A DNA stretch of 64,000 nucleotides from Streptomyces sp. WAC 01529 (GCF_003945545.1 NZ_CP029617.1:1217001-1281000); one strand, 5' to 3'. Positions 7,553 through 16,583 are shown, counted from the stretch's first letter. The notes: a model not told the origin generated them from the letters alone. Program-made: numbers and translations.

Positions 7553-8641
7553 TCAGCTGACCAGCGCGCCGTCCCGGCTTCCGTGCGTGCCCCTGTTCTC
7601 CTGGGCCCTGCGCGGCAGCGCGACGCGGTGCGCCGGGTCGCGGACCTCGCCGACCAGGAGTTCCAGTACGTCCTCCAGGGCGACCAGGCCGAGCACCTTG
7701 CCCGACGCGTCGGCGACCTGCGCCAGGTGCGTCGCGGCACGGCGCATCACCGTCAGCGCGTCGTCCAGCGGCAGCTCCGCCCGCAGCGTGGTCATCGGCC
7801 GCCACACCTGCTGCGGCACGGCCCGGTCGGTCTCCTCCAGATCCAGTACGTCCTTCACGTGGAGGTAGCCCATGAAGGCGCCGTTCTCCGCGCGGATCGG
7901 GAAGCGGGAGTAGCCGGTGCGCCCGGTGAGACCGATGACCTGGCCCGGGGTGACCGAGGCGTCCACGGTCACCAGCGCCGCGCGGTCGAGGAGTACGTCG
8001 GTGACCGGGCGCGAGCCCAGCTCAAGGGCGTCCTCCAGGCGCTCCTGCTCCTCGGGGTCGAGCAGTCCCGCCTGGCCGGAGTCCTCCACGAGGCGGTTGA
8101 GCTGTTCGCTGGTGAAGACCGCCTCCACCTCGTCCTTGGGCTCGACCCGGAAGAGCCTCAGGACCATCCGCGCGCACGCCCCGAGCGCGACCGTCACCGG
8201 CCGGCACAGCCGGGCGAAGGCGACAAGCCCCGGGCTGAACCAGAGCGCGGTCTTCTCGGGGGCCGCCATCGCGAGGTTCTTCGGAAGCATCTCGCCGACG
8301 ACGAGGTGCAGGAAGACGACGACGGCGAGCGCGATCACATAGCCGAGGGGGTGGATCATGCCCTCGGGGAGACGGACCGCGTGGAACACCGGCTCCAGAA
8401 GATGCGCGACGGTCGGTTCGGCGACAGCGCCGAGCGTCAAGGAGCAGACGGTGATGCCGAACTGGGCGGCCGCCATCATCTGCGGCAGGTGTTCGAGGCC
8501 GTAGAGCACCTGCCGGGCCCGCTTGGTGCCCAGGGGCTCGATCTGGCTGCGGCGCACGGAGACGAGGGCGAACTCGGCACCGACGAAGAAGCCGTTGGCA
8601 AGCACCAGCAGCAAGGCGAAGAGGAGTTGGAGCAGGCTCAT
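7553..8641 (-). CDS. CNNM/CorC (hemolysin) family protein, downstream copy
   Basis: 362 residues from an ATG at 8641 that overlaps the upstream gene's stop as ATGA. The N-terminal CNNM (DUF21) domain with about four helices starts Leu-Phe-Ala-Leu-Leu-Leu-Val-Leu-Ala-Asn-Gly-Phe-Phe-Val-Gly-Ala-Glu. A CBS pair follows at about 210-330. Unlike its neighbour it stops soon after the CBS pair and lacks the C-terminal CorC_HlyC domain. CNNM proteins are linked to magnesium efflux, with CBS domains sensing nucleotide and Mg; hemolysin is a historical name. Coupled translation with its paralogue suggests a heterodimer. Confidence 0.85.
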   Translation of the reverse strand: MSLLQLLFALLLVLANGFFVGAEFALVSVRRSQIEPLGTKRARQVLYGLEHLPQMMAAAQFGITVCSLTLGAVAEPTVAHLLEPVFHAVRLPEGMIHPLGYVIALAVVVFLHLVVGEMLPKNLAMAAPEKTALWFSPGLVAFARLCRPVTVALGACARMVLRLFRVEPKDEVEAVFTSEQLNRLVEDSGQAGLLDPEEQERLEDALELGSRPVTDVLLDRAALVTVDASVTPGQVIGLTGRTGYSRFPIRAENGAFMGYLHVKDVLDLEETDRAVPQQVWRPMTTLRAELPLDDALTVMRRAATHLAQVADASGKVLGLVALEDVLELLVGEVRDPAHRVALPRRAQENRGTHGSRDGALVS

Positions 8642-10026
8642 CGCAGTGCCTCCGCGGCGGCTACGGGGGCCGGGGCGTCCGCCGTCACGGCGGCCCCGGT
8701 CATGGCGGCCCCATGCGGGGCGGACCCGGTCATGGCGATCCTGACCCGCTCGGCGCGGTTGTGCCCGACCTGGCGCACCGAGAGCCGCCAGCCCGGCAGT
8801 TCGGCCCGGTCGCCGGGGGCCGGGATGCGCCCGAGCAGGTCGGCGACGAGGCCCGCGACGGTTTCGTAGGGCCCTTCGGGTACGTCGAGTCCTATGCGGC
8901 GCAGGCTGTCGACGCGGCAGCCCCCGTCGGCGTCCCACGCGGGCCTGCCGTCCTCGGACGGCGCGGCGCACAGCTCGGGCACGTCCAGCAGGTCGTGCTC
9001 GTCGCGCACCTCGCCGACGAGTTCCTCGACGATGTCCTCCAGGGTCACGACCCCTGCGGTGCCGCCGTACTCGTCGACGACGACGGCGATGGGCTGCTCG
9101 CTGCGCAGCCGCGCCAGGAGGGGCTGCACGGGAAGCGTCTGGGGGACCAGGAGCGGGGACTGCGCGATGCGGCTCACGGGGGTGCGCAGCCGGTCGTGCG
9201 CGGGGACCGCGAGGGCGTCCTTGAGGTGGACCATGCCGACGATCTCGTCGATCCGCTCGCGGTAGACGGGGAAGCGGGACAGGCCGGTGGCGCGCGTCAG
9301 GTTGACCACGTCCTCGGCGGTCGCCGACGTCTGCAGCGCGCTGACCTTCACGCGCGGCGTCATGACGTGCTGCGCGGTCAGGTCGCCGAGGGAGAGGGTG
9401 CGTACGAACAGGTCGGCGGTGCGCTGCTCCAGGGCGCCGGCCTGCGCCGAGTGCCGGGCCAGGGAGACCAGTTCGCCGGGGGTGCGGGCCGAGGCCAGCT
9501 CCTCGGCGGGCTCGACGCCGAGGGCGCGCACCAGGTGGTTGGCCGTGGCGTTCAGGAGGGCGATCACCGGCCGGAAGAGCCGCGAGAAGGCGTGCTGCGG
9601 GCCCGCGACGAACCGTGCGACCTGGAGCGGTCTGGACACCGCCCAGTTCTTGGGCACCAGTTCACCGATGACCATCTGCACGGCGGACGCGAGCAGCATG
9701 CCGACGACCACGGAGACACCGCCGACGGCGCCTTCGGGGACGCCGATCGCCGTGAACGGGCCCGCGAGCAGGTGCGCGAGGGCCGGTTCGGCGAGCATGC
9801 CGACGACGAGCGAGGTGAGGGTGATGCCGAGCTGGGTGCCGGAGAGCTGGAAGGACAGCTCCTTGAGGGCACTGACGACCGTGCGGGCGCGGCGGTCGCC
9901 GTCGGCCGCGGCCATCTCCGCGTCGGGCCGCTCCACGGTGACGAGGCCGAACTCGGCCGCCACGAAGAAGCCGTTGGCGAGAATGAGCAGGAATGCCGCC
10001 CCGAGGAGCAGGAGGGGGACTGTCAT
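8638..10026 (-). CDS. CNNM/CorC (hemolysin) family protein, upstream copy
   Basis: 462 residues; the ATG follows GGGAGG by 7 bases. Domains in order: CNNM transmembrane domain (1 to about 200, beginning Leu-Ile-Leu-Ala-Asn-Gly-Phe-Phe-Val-Ala-Ala-Glu-Phe), a CBS pair (about 210-335, with Glu-Tyr-Gly-Gly-Thr-Ala-Gly-Val-Val-Thr-Leu-Glu-Asp near the end), then a CorC_HlyC domain (about 350-435, with Tyr-Glu-Thr-Val-Ala-Gly-Leu-Val). A role in divalent-cation (Mg/Co) export or homeostasis in the cell membrane is inferred from the family. It is the first gene of a two-gene operon. Confidence 0.88.
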   Translation of the reverse strand: MTVPLLLLGAAFLLILANGFFVAAEFGLVTVERPDAEMAAADGDRRARTVVSALKELSFQLSGTQLGITLTSLVVGMLAEPALAHLLAGPFTAIGVPEGAVGGVSVVVGMLLASAVQMVIGELVPKNWAVSRPLQVARFVAGPQHAFSRLFRPVIALLNATANHLVRALGVEPAEELASARTPGELVSLARHSAQAGALEQRTADLFVRTLSLGDLTAQHVMTPRVKVSALQTSATAEDVVNLTRATGLSRFPVYRERIDEIVGMVHLKDALAVPAHDRLRTPVSRIAQSPLLVPQTLPVQPLLARLRSEQPIAVVVDEYGGTAGVVTLEDIVEELVGEVRDEHDLLDVPELCAAPSEDGRPAWDADGGCRVDSLRRIGLDVPEGPYETVAGLVADLLGRIPAPGDRAELPGWRLSVRQVGHNRAERVRIAMTGSAPHGAAMTGAAVTADAPAPVAAAEALR

Positions 10027-10164
10027 GCCGCCGCCTCCCAGGTCGCGTGGGTCCCGGAATGCCGGGCGGGGGCGGCGCAGGTACTACAGGACGATCCGTC
10101 CATCGCCGGAGGGAGTCACTCCTCGGGTAGCAGGGGCCCCCGGGGGCCGGGCGGGCCCGTCAGG

Positions 10165-10194
10165 GGCGGGGCGGCACACCTTGCGTGCCCCGCC
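10165..10194 (-). terminator. hairpin after the PH-domain gene
   Basis: GGCGGGGC pairs with GCCCCGCC, and GCAC/GTGC allows further internal pairing. It lies between the stop of the PH-domain gene (10256) and the start of the CNNM operon, so it probably ends the rib-his transcript. Confidence 0.55.
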
Positions 10195-10255
10195 ACCAGA
10201 TTAATCAGAACGTCAAGGCGTCGCGCGGAAGGAGCAGCGGGTGCCGCGGGCGGCG

Positions 10256-10696
10256 TCACTCCCCGAGCGGGGTGCGGGCGTCGACGAGCGCGCGCAGCGC
10301 CTGGGAGTCGGCGATGGCCTGCTGCCTGGCGATACCGGGCTGGATGCCGAGGGCGGGCAGGCTGGTGCCGTCGCTGAGGTTCAGGAAGACCCAGGGGTCG
10401 CCGGGGCGGAGGGTGACCTGGACGATCTCCGCCCAGGCCAGACGCCGGCTCGTCGCGATGTTGACGACGGTCACGCCGGAGTCGTCGGCGACCACCTTCG
10501 GCCTGCTGAGCAGCATGAGCACGCCGAAGAGCAGCGCGCCGGTGAAGACGAAGCTGGCCCGCTCCCCCGGGCTGAGCTTGGGGAGCAGCAGGGCGATCAC
10601 CGTGAGGACCACGAACATCGCGGCGCCCGCGGTGAGCATGACGACCCGGGTCCGCTTGGGGCGGAAGGTGACGGGCAGGGCGGGAAGGTCAGACAT
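10256..10696 (-). CDS. small PH-domain membrane protein
   Basis: 146 residues. Two adjacent hydrophobic helices (about 18-38 and 48-64) are followed by a bacterial PH-like domain of about 75 residues with a conserved Trp-Ala-Glu-Ile-Val-Gln-Val strand and Trp-Val-Phe-Leu-Asn-Leu. Two helices plus a cytoplasmic PH domain is common in actinobacteria (bPH6-like). The gene follows hisG by 21 bases and is probably its last co-transcribed partner. The function is unknown; nothing visible links it to histidine synthesis. Confidence 0.75.
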   Translation of the reverse strand: MSDLPALPVTFRPKRTRVVMLTAGAAMFVVLTVIALLLPKLSPGERASFVFTGALLFGVLMLLSRPKVVADDSGVTVVNIATSRRLAWAEIVQVTLRPGDPWVFLNLSDGTSLPALGIQPGIARQQAIADSQALRALVDARTPLGE

Positions 10697-10717
10697 GGGG
10701 TGCGGGCTCCGGCCGGT

Positions 10718-11566
10718 TCAGAGACGGCAGGCGTGGATGGCGGTGGTCAGGATGGCCCGCGCGCCGAGGGCGTACAGGTCGTCCATGACGCGCTGCGCCT
10801 CCTTGGCGGGAACCATGGAGCGCACGGCCACCCAGCCCTCGTTGTGCAGCGGGGAGATCGTGGGCGATTCGAGGCCCGGGGTGAGGGCGACGGCCCGCTC
10901 CAGGTGCTCGGCGCGGCAGTCGTAGTCCATCATCACGTACGACCTGGCGACGAGGACGCCCTGGAGGCGGCGGAGGAACTGCTGCACCTTCGGGTCGTCG
11001 CCGTCGGCGCCGGTGCGCCGGATGACGACCGCCTCGGACTTCATGATCGGCTCGCCGAAGACCTCCAGGCCCGCGTTGCGCAGGGAGGTGCCGGTCTCCA
11101 CGACGTCGGCGATGACCTGGGCGACGCCCAGCTCGATGGCGGTCTCGACGGCGCCGTCGAGGTGGACCACGGAGGCGTCGACCCCGCTGTTCGCCAGGTG
11201 CTTGGCGACGATGCCCTCGTAGGAGGTCGCGACGGTCTTGCCCGCGAGGTCCTCGATGCCGGTGGCCGTGCCGGGCTTGGCGGCGAAGCGGAAGGTGGAG
11301 CGTGCGAAGCCGAGCGGCAGGATCACCTCGGCGTCGGCACCGGAGTCGACCAGCAGGTCCTGGCCGGTGATGCCGATGTCGAGCCGGCCGGCCGAGACGT
11401 AGATCGCGATGTCCTTGGGGCGCAGGTAGAAGAACTCGACCTCGTTCTCGGGGTCGACGAGGACGAGTTCCTTGGACTCCTTGCGCTGCTGGTATCCGGC
11501 CTCATGGAGCATCGCCGACGCAGGTCCGGACAGTGAACCCTTGTTGGGGACGGCGATGCGCAGCAT
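10718..11566 (-). CDS. hisG: ATP phosphoribosyltransferase, long form
   Basis: 282 residues, the size of the long, self-contained HisG that needs no HisZ. It condenses ATP and PRPP to phosphoribosyl-ATP, the first and feedback-regulated step of histidine synthesis. The N-terminus Leu-Arg-Ile-Ala-Val-Pro-Asn-Lys-Gly is the family signature. Asp-Ile-Gly-Ile-Thr-Gly and Ile-Ala-Thr-Ser-type (here Val-Ala-Thr-Ser-Tyr) loops lie in the catalytic domain. The C-terminal 75 residues form the ACT-like regulatory domain. It lies 55 bases after hisE; the other his genes are not in this window. Confidence 0.95.
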   Translation of the reverse strand: MLRIAVPNKGSLSGPASAMLHEAGYQQRKESKELVLVDPENEVEFFYLRPKDIAIYVSAGRLDIGITGQDLLVDSGADAEVILPLGFARSTFRFAAKPGTATGIEDLAGKTVATSYEGIVAKHLANSGVDASVVHLDGAVETAIELGVAQVIADVVETGTSLRNAGLEVFGEPIMKSEAVVIRRTGADGDDPKVQQFLRRLQGVLVARSYVMMDYDCRAEHLERAVALTPGLESPTISPLHNEGWVAVRSMVPAKEAQRVMDDLYALGARAILTTAIHACRL

Positions 11567-11621
11567 GAGGTCGGATTCCTTTGCGTGAAGGGGGGTTGAG
11601 CGGGCTTGGCTGACGTACGGC

Positions 11622-11894
11622 TCAGAGGTGGGCGTAGACGTCGTCGAGGGAGATGCCGCGGGCGACCATCATCACCTGCACGTGGTAGAGGAGCTGTGAG
11701 ATCTCCTCGGCGGCGGCTTCCTTGCCCTCGTGCTCGGCGGCCATCCAGACCTCGGCGGCCTCCTCGACGACCTTCTTGCCGATGGCATGGACGCCCTTGC
11801 CGACCAGCTCGGCGGTGCGGGAGGTCGCTGGGTCGCCGTTGGCGGCCTTGTGCTGCAGCTCGGTGAAGAGCTGCTCGAAAGTCTTCTTGGACAT
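11622..11894 (-). CDS. hisE: phosphoribosyl-ATP pyrophosphatase
   Basis: 90 residues from the ATG at 11894 ([10 protein letters not shown]). It hydrolyses phosphoribosyl-ATP to phosphoribosyl-AMP, step 2 of histidine synthesis. The MazG-like metal-binding core is seen as Lys-Val-Val-Glu-Glu-Ala-Ala-Glu-Val and Glu-Glu-Ile-Ser-Gln-Leu-Leu-Tyr-His. It is free-standing, not fused to HisI. It starts 35 bases after the ribH stop, so it can be read from the riboflavin operon. An in-frame GTG four codons upstream is a possible alternative start. Confidence 0.95.
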   Translation of the reverse strand: MSKKTFEQLFTELQHKAANGDPATSRTAELVGKGVHAIGKKVVEEAAEVWMAAEHEGKEAAAEEISQLLYHVQVMMVARGISLDDVYAHL

Positions 11895-11929
11895 GATGCC
11901 GTTCACTCTACGCGGCCGGGCGGCGCCGC

Positions 11930-12415
11930 TCAGCGCCAGGGTTCGGAGACGGTACGGAGCGTGGTCGCGGTGGCCACGGCCGCGGTGACCGCTTCGTGCC
12001 CCTTGTCCTCGCGGGAGCCCTCGATGCCCGCGCGGTCCAGGGCCTGCTCCTCGGTGTCGCAGGTCAGTACGCCGAAGCCGACGGGGACCCCGGTGTCCAC
12101 GGAGACCTGGGTGAGGCCCTGGGTGACGCCCTGGCACACGTACTCGAAGTGCGGGGTGCCGCCGCGGATGACGACGCCGAGCGCCACGATCGCGTCGTAG
12201 CCGCGGCCCGCGAGGACCTTGGCGACGACCGGCAGCTCGAAGCTGCCCGGCACGCGCAGGACGGTCGGCTCACTGATGCCCAGCTCGCCCAGGGCGCGCA
12301 GGGCGCCGTCGACGAGGCCGTCCATGACCTTCTCGTGCCACTGGGCGGCGATCACCGCGACCCGCAGGTCGCCGCAGTTCTTCACGCTCAGTTCGGGTGC
12401 GCCCTTGCCGCTCAC
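11930..12415 (-). CDS. ribH: 6,7-dimethyl-8-ribityllumazine synthase
   Basis: 161 residues. It condenses 5-amino-6-ribitylaminouracil with 3,4-dihydroxy-2-butanone 4-phosphate to give the lumazine precursor of riboflavin, usually as a 60-mer. Motifs: Val-Pro-Gly-Ser-Phe-Glu-Leu-Pro near residue 55, [16 protein letters not shown] with the catalytic His, and Pro-Val-Gly-Phe-Gly-Val-Leu-Thr. It is the last riboflavin gene of the operon, 34 bases after ribBA. Confidence 0.97.
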   Translation of the reverse strand: MSGKGAPELSVKNCGDLRVAVIAAQWHEKVMDGLVDGALRALGELGISEPTVLRVPGSFELPVVAKVLAGRGYDAIVALGVVIRGGTPHFEYVCQGVTQGLTQVSVDTGVPVGFGVLTCDTEEQALDRAGIEGSREDKGHEAVTAAVATATTLRTVSEPWR

Positions 12416-12449
12416 GCGCTTCTCCTTCGGTGTGGTGGTTGCGGGGTGG

Positions 12450-13748
12450 TTACTGGTTGCCGCAGGCGGAGACGCCGGGGGCGTCGAGCCAGGGCAGGTC
12501 GTGGCCCATCCGGTCCCGCTTGGTGCGCAGGTAGCGGAGGTTGTGCTCGCCCGCCTGGACGGGCATGGGCTCGCGTGCGGTGACCCGCAGGCCGTGCCGC
12601 AGGACGGCGTCGACCTTGTCGGGGTTGTTGGTCATCAGCCGTACGCTGCGGACGCCGAGGTCGTCCAGGATCCGCGCGCCCGCGCCGTAGTCCCGGGCGT
12701 CGGCGGGGAGCCCCAGCTCCAGGTTGGCGTCGAGGGTGTCGCTGCCGCGCTCCTGGAGTTCGTACGCGCGCAGCTTGGAGAGCAGGCCGATGCCGCGTCC
12801 CTCGTGGCCGCGGAGGTAGACGACGACGCCGCGGCCCTCCTCGGTGATGCGCCGCATGGACTCCTCCAGCTGCGGGCCGCAGTCGCAGCGCAGGGAGTGG
12901 AAGACGTCGCCGGTCAGGCACTCGGAGTGGAGCCGGGCCAGGACCTCTTCGCCCTCGCCGACGTCGCCGTGGACGAGGGCGACGTGCTCGACGCCGTCGA
13001 CGGTCGAGCGGTAGCCGTAGGCGGTGAAGTCGCCGAAGGCGGTGGGCAGCCTGACCTCGGCCTCGCGGCGGACGGTGGGCTCGGCGGAGCGGCGGTAGGC
13101 GATCAGGTCCTCGATGGAGATGATCGTCAGGCCGTGCTTGCGGGCGAAGGGGATCAGCTCCGGCAGGCGCAGCATCCTGCCGTCCTCGCCGGCGATCTCC
13201 ACGATGGCACCGGCGGGGCGCAGGCCCGCGAGGCGGGCGAGGTCGACGGCGGCCTCGGTGTGGCCGTTGCGGGCGAGCACGCCGCCGGAGCGGGCGCGCA
13301 GCGGGAAGATGTGGCCGGGGCGCACGAAGTCGTCGGCCGTGGCCGCGCCGCCCGCGAGGAGCTGGAGCGTGGTGGCGCGGTCGGCGGCGGAGATGCCGGT
13401 GCTCACGCCGTGCGCGGCCGAGGCGTCGACGGAGACGGTGAAGGCCGTGCTCATCGACTCGGTGTTGTTCTCGACCATCTGCGGCAGGCGCAGCCGGTCG
13501 AGTTCGTCGGCCTCCATGGGCGCGCAGATCAGGCCGCGGCACTCGCTCATCATGAAGGCGACGATCTCGGGGGTGGCCTTCTCGGCGGCGACGACGAGGT
13601 CGCCCTCGTTCTCCCGGTCCTCGTCGTCGACGACCACGACGGGGCGGCCCGCGGCGATGTCGCGGATCGCCTGCTCGACGGGGTCGAGGGAGAGGTCCGA
13701 GACGTCCTCGTCGTGGGCGGTGCTGTACCAAATGGATGCCGCGGTCAT
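12450..13748 (-). CDS. ribBA: 3,4-dihydroxybutanone-4-P synthase / GTP cyclohydrolase II
   Basis: 432 residues from the ATG at 13748, overlapping the ribM stop as ATGA. The N-terminal half (about 25-225) is the DHBP synthase, with [10 protein letters not shown]. The C-terminal half (about 230-420) is GTP cyclohydrolase II, with zinc ligands in [14 protein letters not shown] and the Arg-Gly-His-Glu-Gly-Arg-Gly-Ile-Gly loop. The bifunctional protein makes both branches' first intermediates from ribulose-5-phosphate and GTP. Named ribA or ribAB in some genomes. Confidence 0.96.
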   Translation of the reverse strand: MTAASIWYSTAHDEDVSDLSLDPVEQAIRDIAAGRPVVVVDDEDRENEGDLVVAAEKATPEIVAFMMSECRGLICAPMEADELDRLRLPQMVENNTESMSTAFTVSVDASAAHGVSTGISAADRATTLQLLAGGAATADDFVRPGHIFPLRARSGGVLARNGHTEAAVDLARLAGLRPAGAIVEIAGEDGRMLRLPELIPFARKHGLTIISIEDLIAYRRSAEPTVRREAEVRLPTAFGDFTAYGYRSTVDGVEHVALVHGDVGEGEEVLARLHSECLTGDVFHSLRCDCGPQLEESMRRITEEGRGVVVYLRGHEGRGIGLLSKLRAYELQERGSDTLDANLELGLPADARDYGAGARILDDLGVRSVRLMTNNPDKVDAVLRHGLRVTAREPMPVQAGEHNLRYLRTKRDRMGHDLPWLDAPGVSACGNQ

Positions 13749-14392
13749 GCCGGGGCTCCTTCCATGACGGGCTGAGAGGCCGCCGCGCGGGAGCGCAGCC
13801 ACCAGTCGCGCATGCCCCACAGGACGAGGGCGAGGTAGACGACGTACACGAGACCGGAGAAGGCGAGGCCGCTGCTGAAGGCGAGCGGCACACCGACCAG
13901 GTCGACGAGGAGCCAGGCGAACCAGAACTCGACGAGGCCGCGGGCCTGGGCGACCATCGCGGCGAGCGTGCCGACGAAGATGTAGGCGTCCGGCCAGGGG
14001 TTCCAGGAGAGCGAGGGCACGGCGGTGAACAGGGCGCCGACCGCGAGCGTGCCGACGGCCGTGCCGGCGAGCAGGATCCCCCGCTCCTTCCAGCTCGCGA
14101 ACCGGATGGCGATGGAGCCGTCCTGCGCCTGCTGCTTGCCGCGCGTCCACTGGCGCCAGCCCCACAGCGCGACGCCGATGACGAGGAACTGCTTGCCGAC
14201 GCCGCCGGACAGCTCCGCGGAGGCGTAGGCGGCGACGAGGATGACGCCGGAGAGGAACTGGGCGGGCCAGGTCCATATCGAGCGCCGCCAGCCGAGCGCG
14301 AGGGCGATGAGGCCGATGGTGTTGCCGATCATGTCGGACCACATGATGTGCTGGTCGAAGGCGGTGAAGGCCTCGGCGTTGAGCCAGTTCAC
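13745..14392 (-). CDS. ribM: riboflavin (PnuC-type) transporter
   Basis: 215 residues from a GTG that overlaps the ribE stop as GTGA. Seven or so hydrophobic helices and Trp-rich motifs (Trp-Gly-Trp-Arg-Gln-Trp, [13 protein letters not shown]) are those of the PnuC family of facilitated vitamin transporters. PnuC itself takes nicotinamide riboside, but the homologue placed inside the rib operon of Streptomyces davaonensis and corynebacteria is RibM, which takes riboflavin (and roseoflavin). Location between ribE and ribBA, with translational coupling on both sides and riboswitch control, makes RibM the better call. Confidence 0.85.
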   Translation of the reverse strand: MNWLNAEAFTAFDQHIMWSDMIGNTIGLIALALGWRRSIWTWPAQFLSGVILVAAYASAELSGGVGKQFLVIGVALWGWRQWTRGKQQAQDGSIAIRFASWKERGILLAGTAVGTLAVGALFTAVPSLSWNPWPDAYIFVGTLAAMVAQARGLVEFWFAWLLVDLVGVPLAFSSGLAFSGLVYVVYLALVLWGMRDWWLRSRAAASQPVMEGAPA

Positions 14393-15027
14393 TTGGTGGC
14401 CTCCTGAACCGGGGCGTCGACGGGGGCCGGTGCCTGGGCGCGGTCGCCGAGGAGGCGCTCCACGTACTTGGCGATGATGTCGACCTCGAGGTTGACCGGG
14501 TCGCCGGGCTGCTTGAGGCCGAGCGTGGTCAGCGCGAGCGTGGTGGGGATCAAGCTGATGGTGAAGTGGTCGGGGCCCGCGTCGACGACGGTGAGGCTGA
14601 CGCCGTCGACGGTGATGGAGCCCTTCTCCACGACGTAGCGGGAGAGGTCGGCGGGGAGGGAGACCTTCACGATCTCCCAGTTCTCGGAGGGCTTGCGCTC
14701 CACGATCTCGCCCGTACCGTCGACGTGCCCCTGCACGATGTGTCCGCCCAGGCGCGCGCCGACCGAGGTGGGCCGCTCCAGGTTGACGCGGGAGCCGACG
14801 GTGAGCGCGCCGAGGCTCGAGCGGTTCAGGGTCTCCGCCATCACGTCGGCGGTGAACTCGTCGCCCTCGTGCTCCACGACCGTCAGGCATACGCCGTTGA
14901 CCGCGATGGAGTCGCCGTGCTTGGCGCCCTCGGTGACCACGGGGCCGCGCAGGCGGAACCGGGACGCGTCGGGGAGGTTCTCGACGGCGGTGATCTCGCC
15001 CAGCTCTTCGACGATTCCGGTGAACAC
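14389..15027 (-). CDS. ribE: riboflavin synthase alpha chain
   Basis: 212 residues from a GTG preceded by AAGGAG in the ribD tail; one base separates it from ribD. It dismutates two lumazine molecules to riboflavin. Two lumazine-binding repeats are visible: [10 protein letters not shown] at the start, and [12 protein letters not shown] at the start of the second. The last 15 residues are an Ala/Pro-rich tail beyond the usual core. Called ribC in some nomenclatures. Confidence 0.96.
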   Translation of the reverse strand: MFTGIVEELGEITAVENLPDASRFRLRGPVVTEGAKHGDSIAVNGVCLTVVEHEGDEFTADVMAETLNRSSLGALTVGSRVNLERPTSVGARLGGHIVQGHVDGTGEIVERKPSENWEIVKVSLPADLSRYVVEKGSITVDGVSLTVVDAGPDHFTISLIPTTLALTTLGLKQPGDPVNLEVDIIAKYVERLLGDRAQAPAPVDAPVQEATK

Positions 15028-15028
15028 T

Positions 15029-16117
15029 TCAGTGCTCCTTCGCTACGAGGGTCGCGGTGACGCGCAGGTCGGGTCCGATGCGGACGGTCTCGCTCACGTC
15101 GAGCCGCAACGCTTCGGTGATGGTCGTGATTCCGCCGCCGGTCAGGGCGGCGGGGCCCGCGCCCAGCAGGACGGGGGCGAGGTAGGCGATGACGCGGTCG
15201 ACGGCCCCGGCGGCGACGAAGGCACCGGCGAGTGTCGGGCCGCCTTCGAGGAGCACGGAACGCACCCCACGCGCGTGGAGCACCTCAAGGAGGGCCGGAA
15301 TGTCCAGCCCCCGCTCCGCGCGCGGGAGCCGGACCATCTCTTCGGCCTCGTACGCGGGTGTGGCGTCGCCGGCGACGGCGATCAGTGTCGGCGCCGCGTC
15401 GTCCAGGACGCGGGCGCCGGGCGTGACGGCGGTGCCGTTCGTGTCGACGACGACCCGCAGCGGCTGGACGGCCCCCTCGATCCCGCGCACGGCGAGGTGC
15501 GGGTCGTCGGCGCGCTGGGTGCCGGAGCCGACGACGACGGCGTCGCACTCGGCGCGCAGCCGGTGGACGTCGGCGCGGGAGTCGGCGGAGGTGATCCAGC
15601 GGCTTGTGCCGTCGGCGGCGGCGATCCGGCCGTCGAGCGTGGCCGCGTACTTCCAGGTGACGTGGGGGCGGCCGAGTCGCACCGAGGTGAGCCAGGCGGC
15701 GTTCCCCTCGGCGGCCTCGGCCTCCAGGAGGCCCGCTTCGACGGAGATCCCGGCGGTGCGGAGGGTCTGCGCGCCGCCGGTCGCGGTGGGGTTCGGGTCG
15801 CCGACCGCGTAGACGACGCGGGCGACACCGGCGTCGATGAGGGCCTGGGCGCAGGGGCCGGTGCGGCCGGTGTGGTTGCAGGGCTCCAGGGTGACGAGGG
15901 CGGTGCCGCCACGCGCCTTGTCGCCCGCCGCGCGCAGGGCGTTGACCTCGGCGTGCGGGCCGCCCGCGCGCTGGTGCCAGCCTTCGCCGACGACCTCGCC
16001 GGAGGCATCGAGGATGACGCAGCCGACGACGGGGTTGGGGCTCGTGGCTCCGAGACCGAGCGCGGCCAGCGTGATGGCGCGCCGCATGGCGGCTGCTTCG
16101 GCTACGGCGGTGGCCAC
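15029..16117 (-). CDS. ribD: bifunctional pyrimidine deaminase/reductase
   Basis: 362 residues from the GTG at 16117, chosen because CAGGAGGA sits 4 bases upstream; longer in-frame starts lie within the leader. The N-terminal deaminase has the zinc motif His-Ala-Glu-Val-Asn-Ala and Pro-Cys-Asn-His-Thr-Gly-Arg-Thr-Gly-Pro-Cys. The C-terminal reductase has Val-Leu-Leu-Glu-Gly-Gly-Pro-Thr-Leu-Ala-Gly-Ala near 320. It converts the GTP cyclohydrolase product to 5-amino-6-ribitylamino-uracil phosphate with NADPH. First gene of the operon, directly under the FMN riboswitch. Confidence 0.95.
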   Translation of the reverse strand: MATAVAEAAAMRRAITLAALGLGATSPNPVVGCVILDASGEVVGEGWHQRAGGPHAEVNALRAAGDKARGGTALVTLEPCNHTGRTGPCAQALIDAGVARVVYAVGDPNPTATGGAQTLRTAGISVEAGLLEAEAAEGNAAWLTSVRLGRPHVTWKYAATLDGRIAAADGTSRWITSADSRADVHRLRAECDAVVVGSGTQRADDPHLAVRGIEGAVQPLRVVVDTNGTAVTPGARVLDDAAPTLIAVAGDATPAYEAEEMVRLPRAERGLDIPALLEVLHARGVRSVLLEGGPTLAGAFVAAGAVDRVIAYLAPVLLGAGPAALTGGGITTITEALRLDVSETVRIGPDLRVTATLVAKEH

Positions 16118-16310
16118 CGGGTCCTCCTGCCTCTTCGGGCACGGACTCCGGGGCTGTCGATGAGACGACACGTACGGGCAGCGGCACCTGGAGACGCGCC
16201 GACGCCGAAATGAGACCTGTCCCCCGGGAAAACGCATCCCAGGAACCACCCCTGACCGAGGCCAGGAACAAGCCATTACGGCGGCACGCATACGAAGATG
16301 CCCGCCCGCC
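16118..16310 (-). other. leader between FMN riboswitch and ribD
   Basis: 193 bases of transcribed leader. It should carry the expression platform of the riboswitch. I see no U-tailed terminator, which points to control of ribosome access to the CAGGAGGA site rather than attenuation. Confidence 0.5.
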
Positions 16311-16437
16311 GCGCACTGCCTCCCATCCGGACTTTCACCGTCGGTCCAGGAATTTCACCTGGTCAACCGGCCGCTGGAGGCGGCCGGGTCGCGGACTATA
16401 ACCGCCGGTTCGGAATTACACCGACCCCGGAGTGCGC
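16311..16437 (-). promoter_or_regulatory. FMN riboswitch (RFN element)
   Basis: Read on the minus strand. P1 is formed by GCGCACT and AGTGCGC at the two ends. Conserved RFN blocks follow in order: GGGGTCGGTGTAATTCCG, ACCGGCGGT, AGTCCGCGACCC, a variable stem, GGTGAAATTCC, GACCGACGG, then AGTCCGGATGGGAG. All expected sequence blocks of the FMN aptamer are present and in order. FMN binding would lower expression of the ribD-E-M-BA-H operon. Confidence 0.97.
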
Positions 16438-16541
16438 TGCTTCTGGTACGAGGCCAGTCTGCCACGCCTGATCGACGGCCATGCGGGCGATGACTGTGGG
16501 CTGGCTCACAACATTCCCTTTCAATCATTTCTTCAACATCT

Positions 16542-16552
16542 TGGTCCAGACC
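16542..16552 (+). promoter_or_regulatory. DasR-responsive element (dre), site 1
   Basis: TGGTCCAGACC, a near-palindrome matching the core of the dre consensus (TGGTCTAGACCA). It lies just upstream of the -35 box of the chitinase promoter. Confidence 0.7.
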
Positions 16553-16554
16553 TG

Positions 16555-16583
16555 TTGACGCACTGGTCTAGTCCTTTTAATCT
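16555..16583 (+). promoter_or_regulatory. chitinase promoter
   Basis: TTGACG, a 17-base spacer and TAATCT: a near-consensus housekeeping promoter. The second dre occupies the spacer, so a bound repressor would block polymerase. The untranslated leader would be about 115 bases. Confidence 0.75.
16564..16574 (+). promoter_or_regulatory. DasR-responsive element (dre), site 2
   Basis: TGGTCTAGTCC, 22 bases after the first site (two helical turns). Paired 11-12 bp direct repeats of this type are known at Streptomyces chitinase promoters and are bound by the GntR-type regulator DasR, which is released by glucosamine-6-phosphate. Confidence 0.75.
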
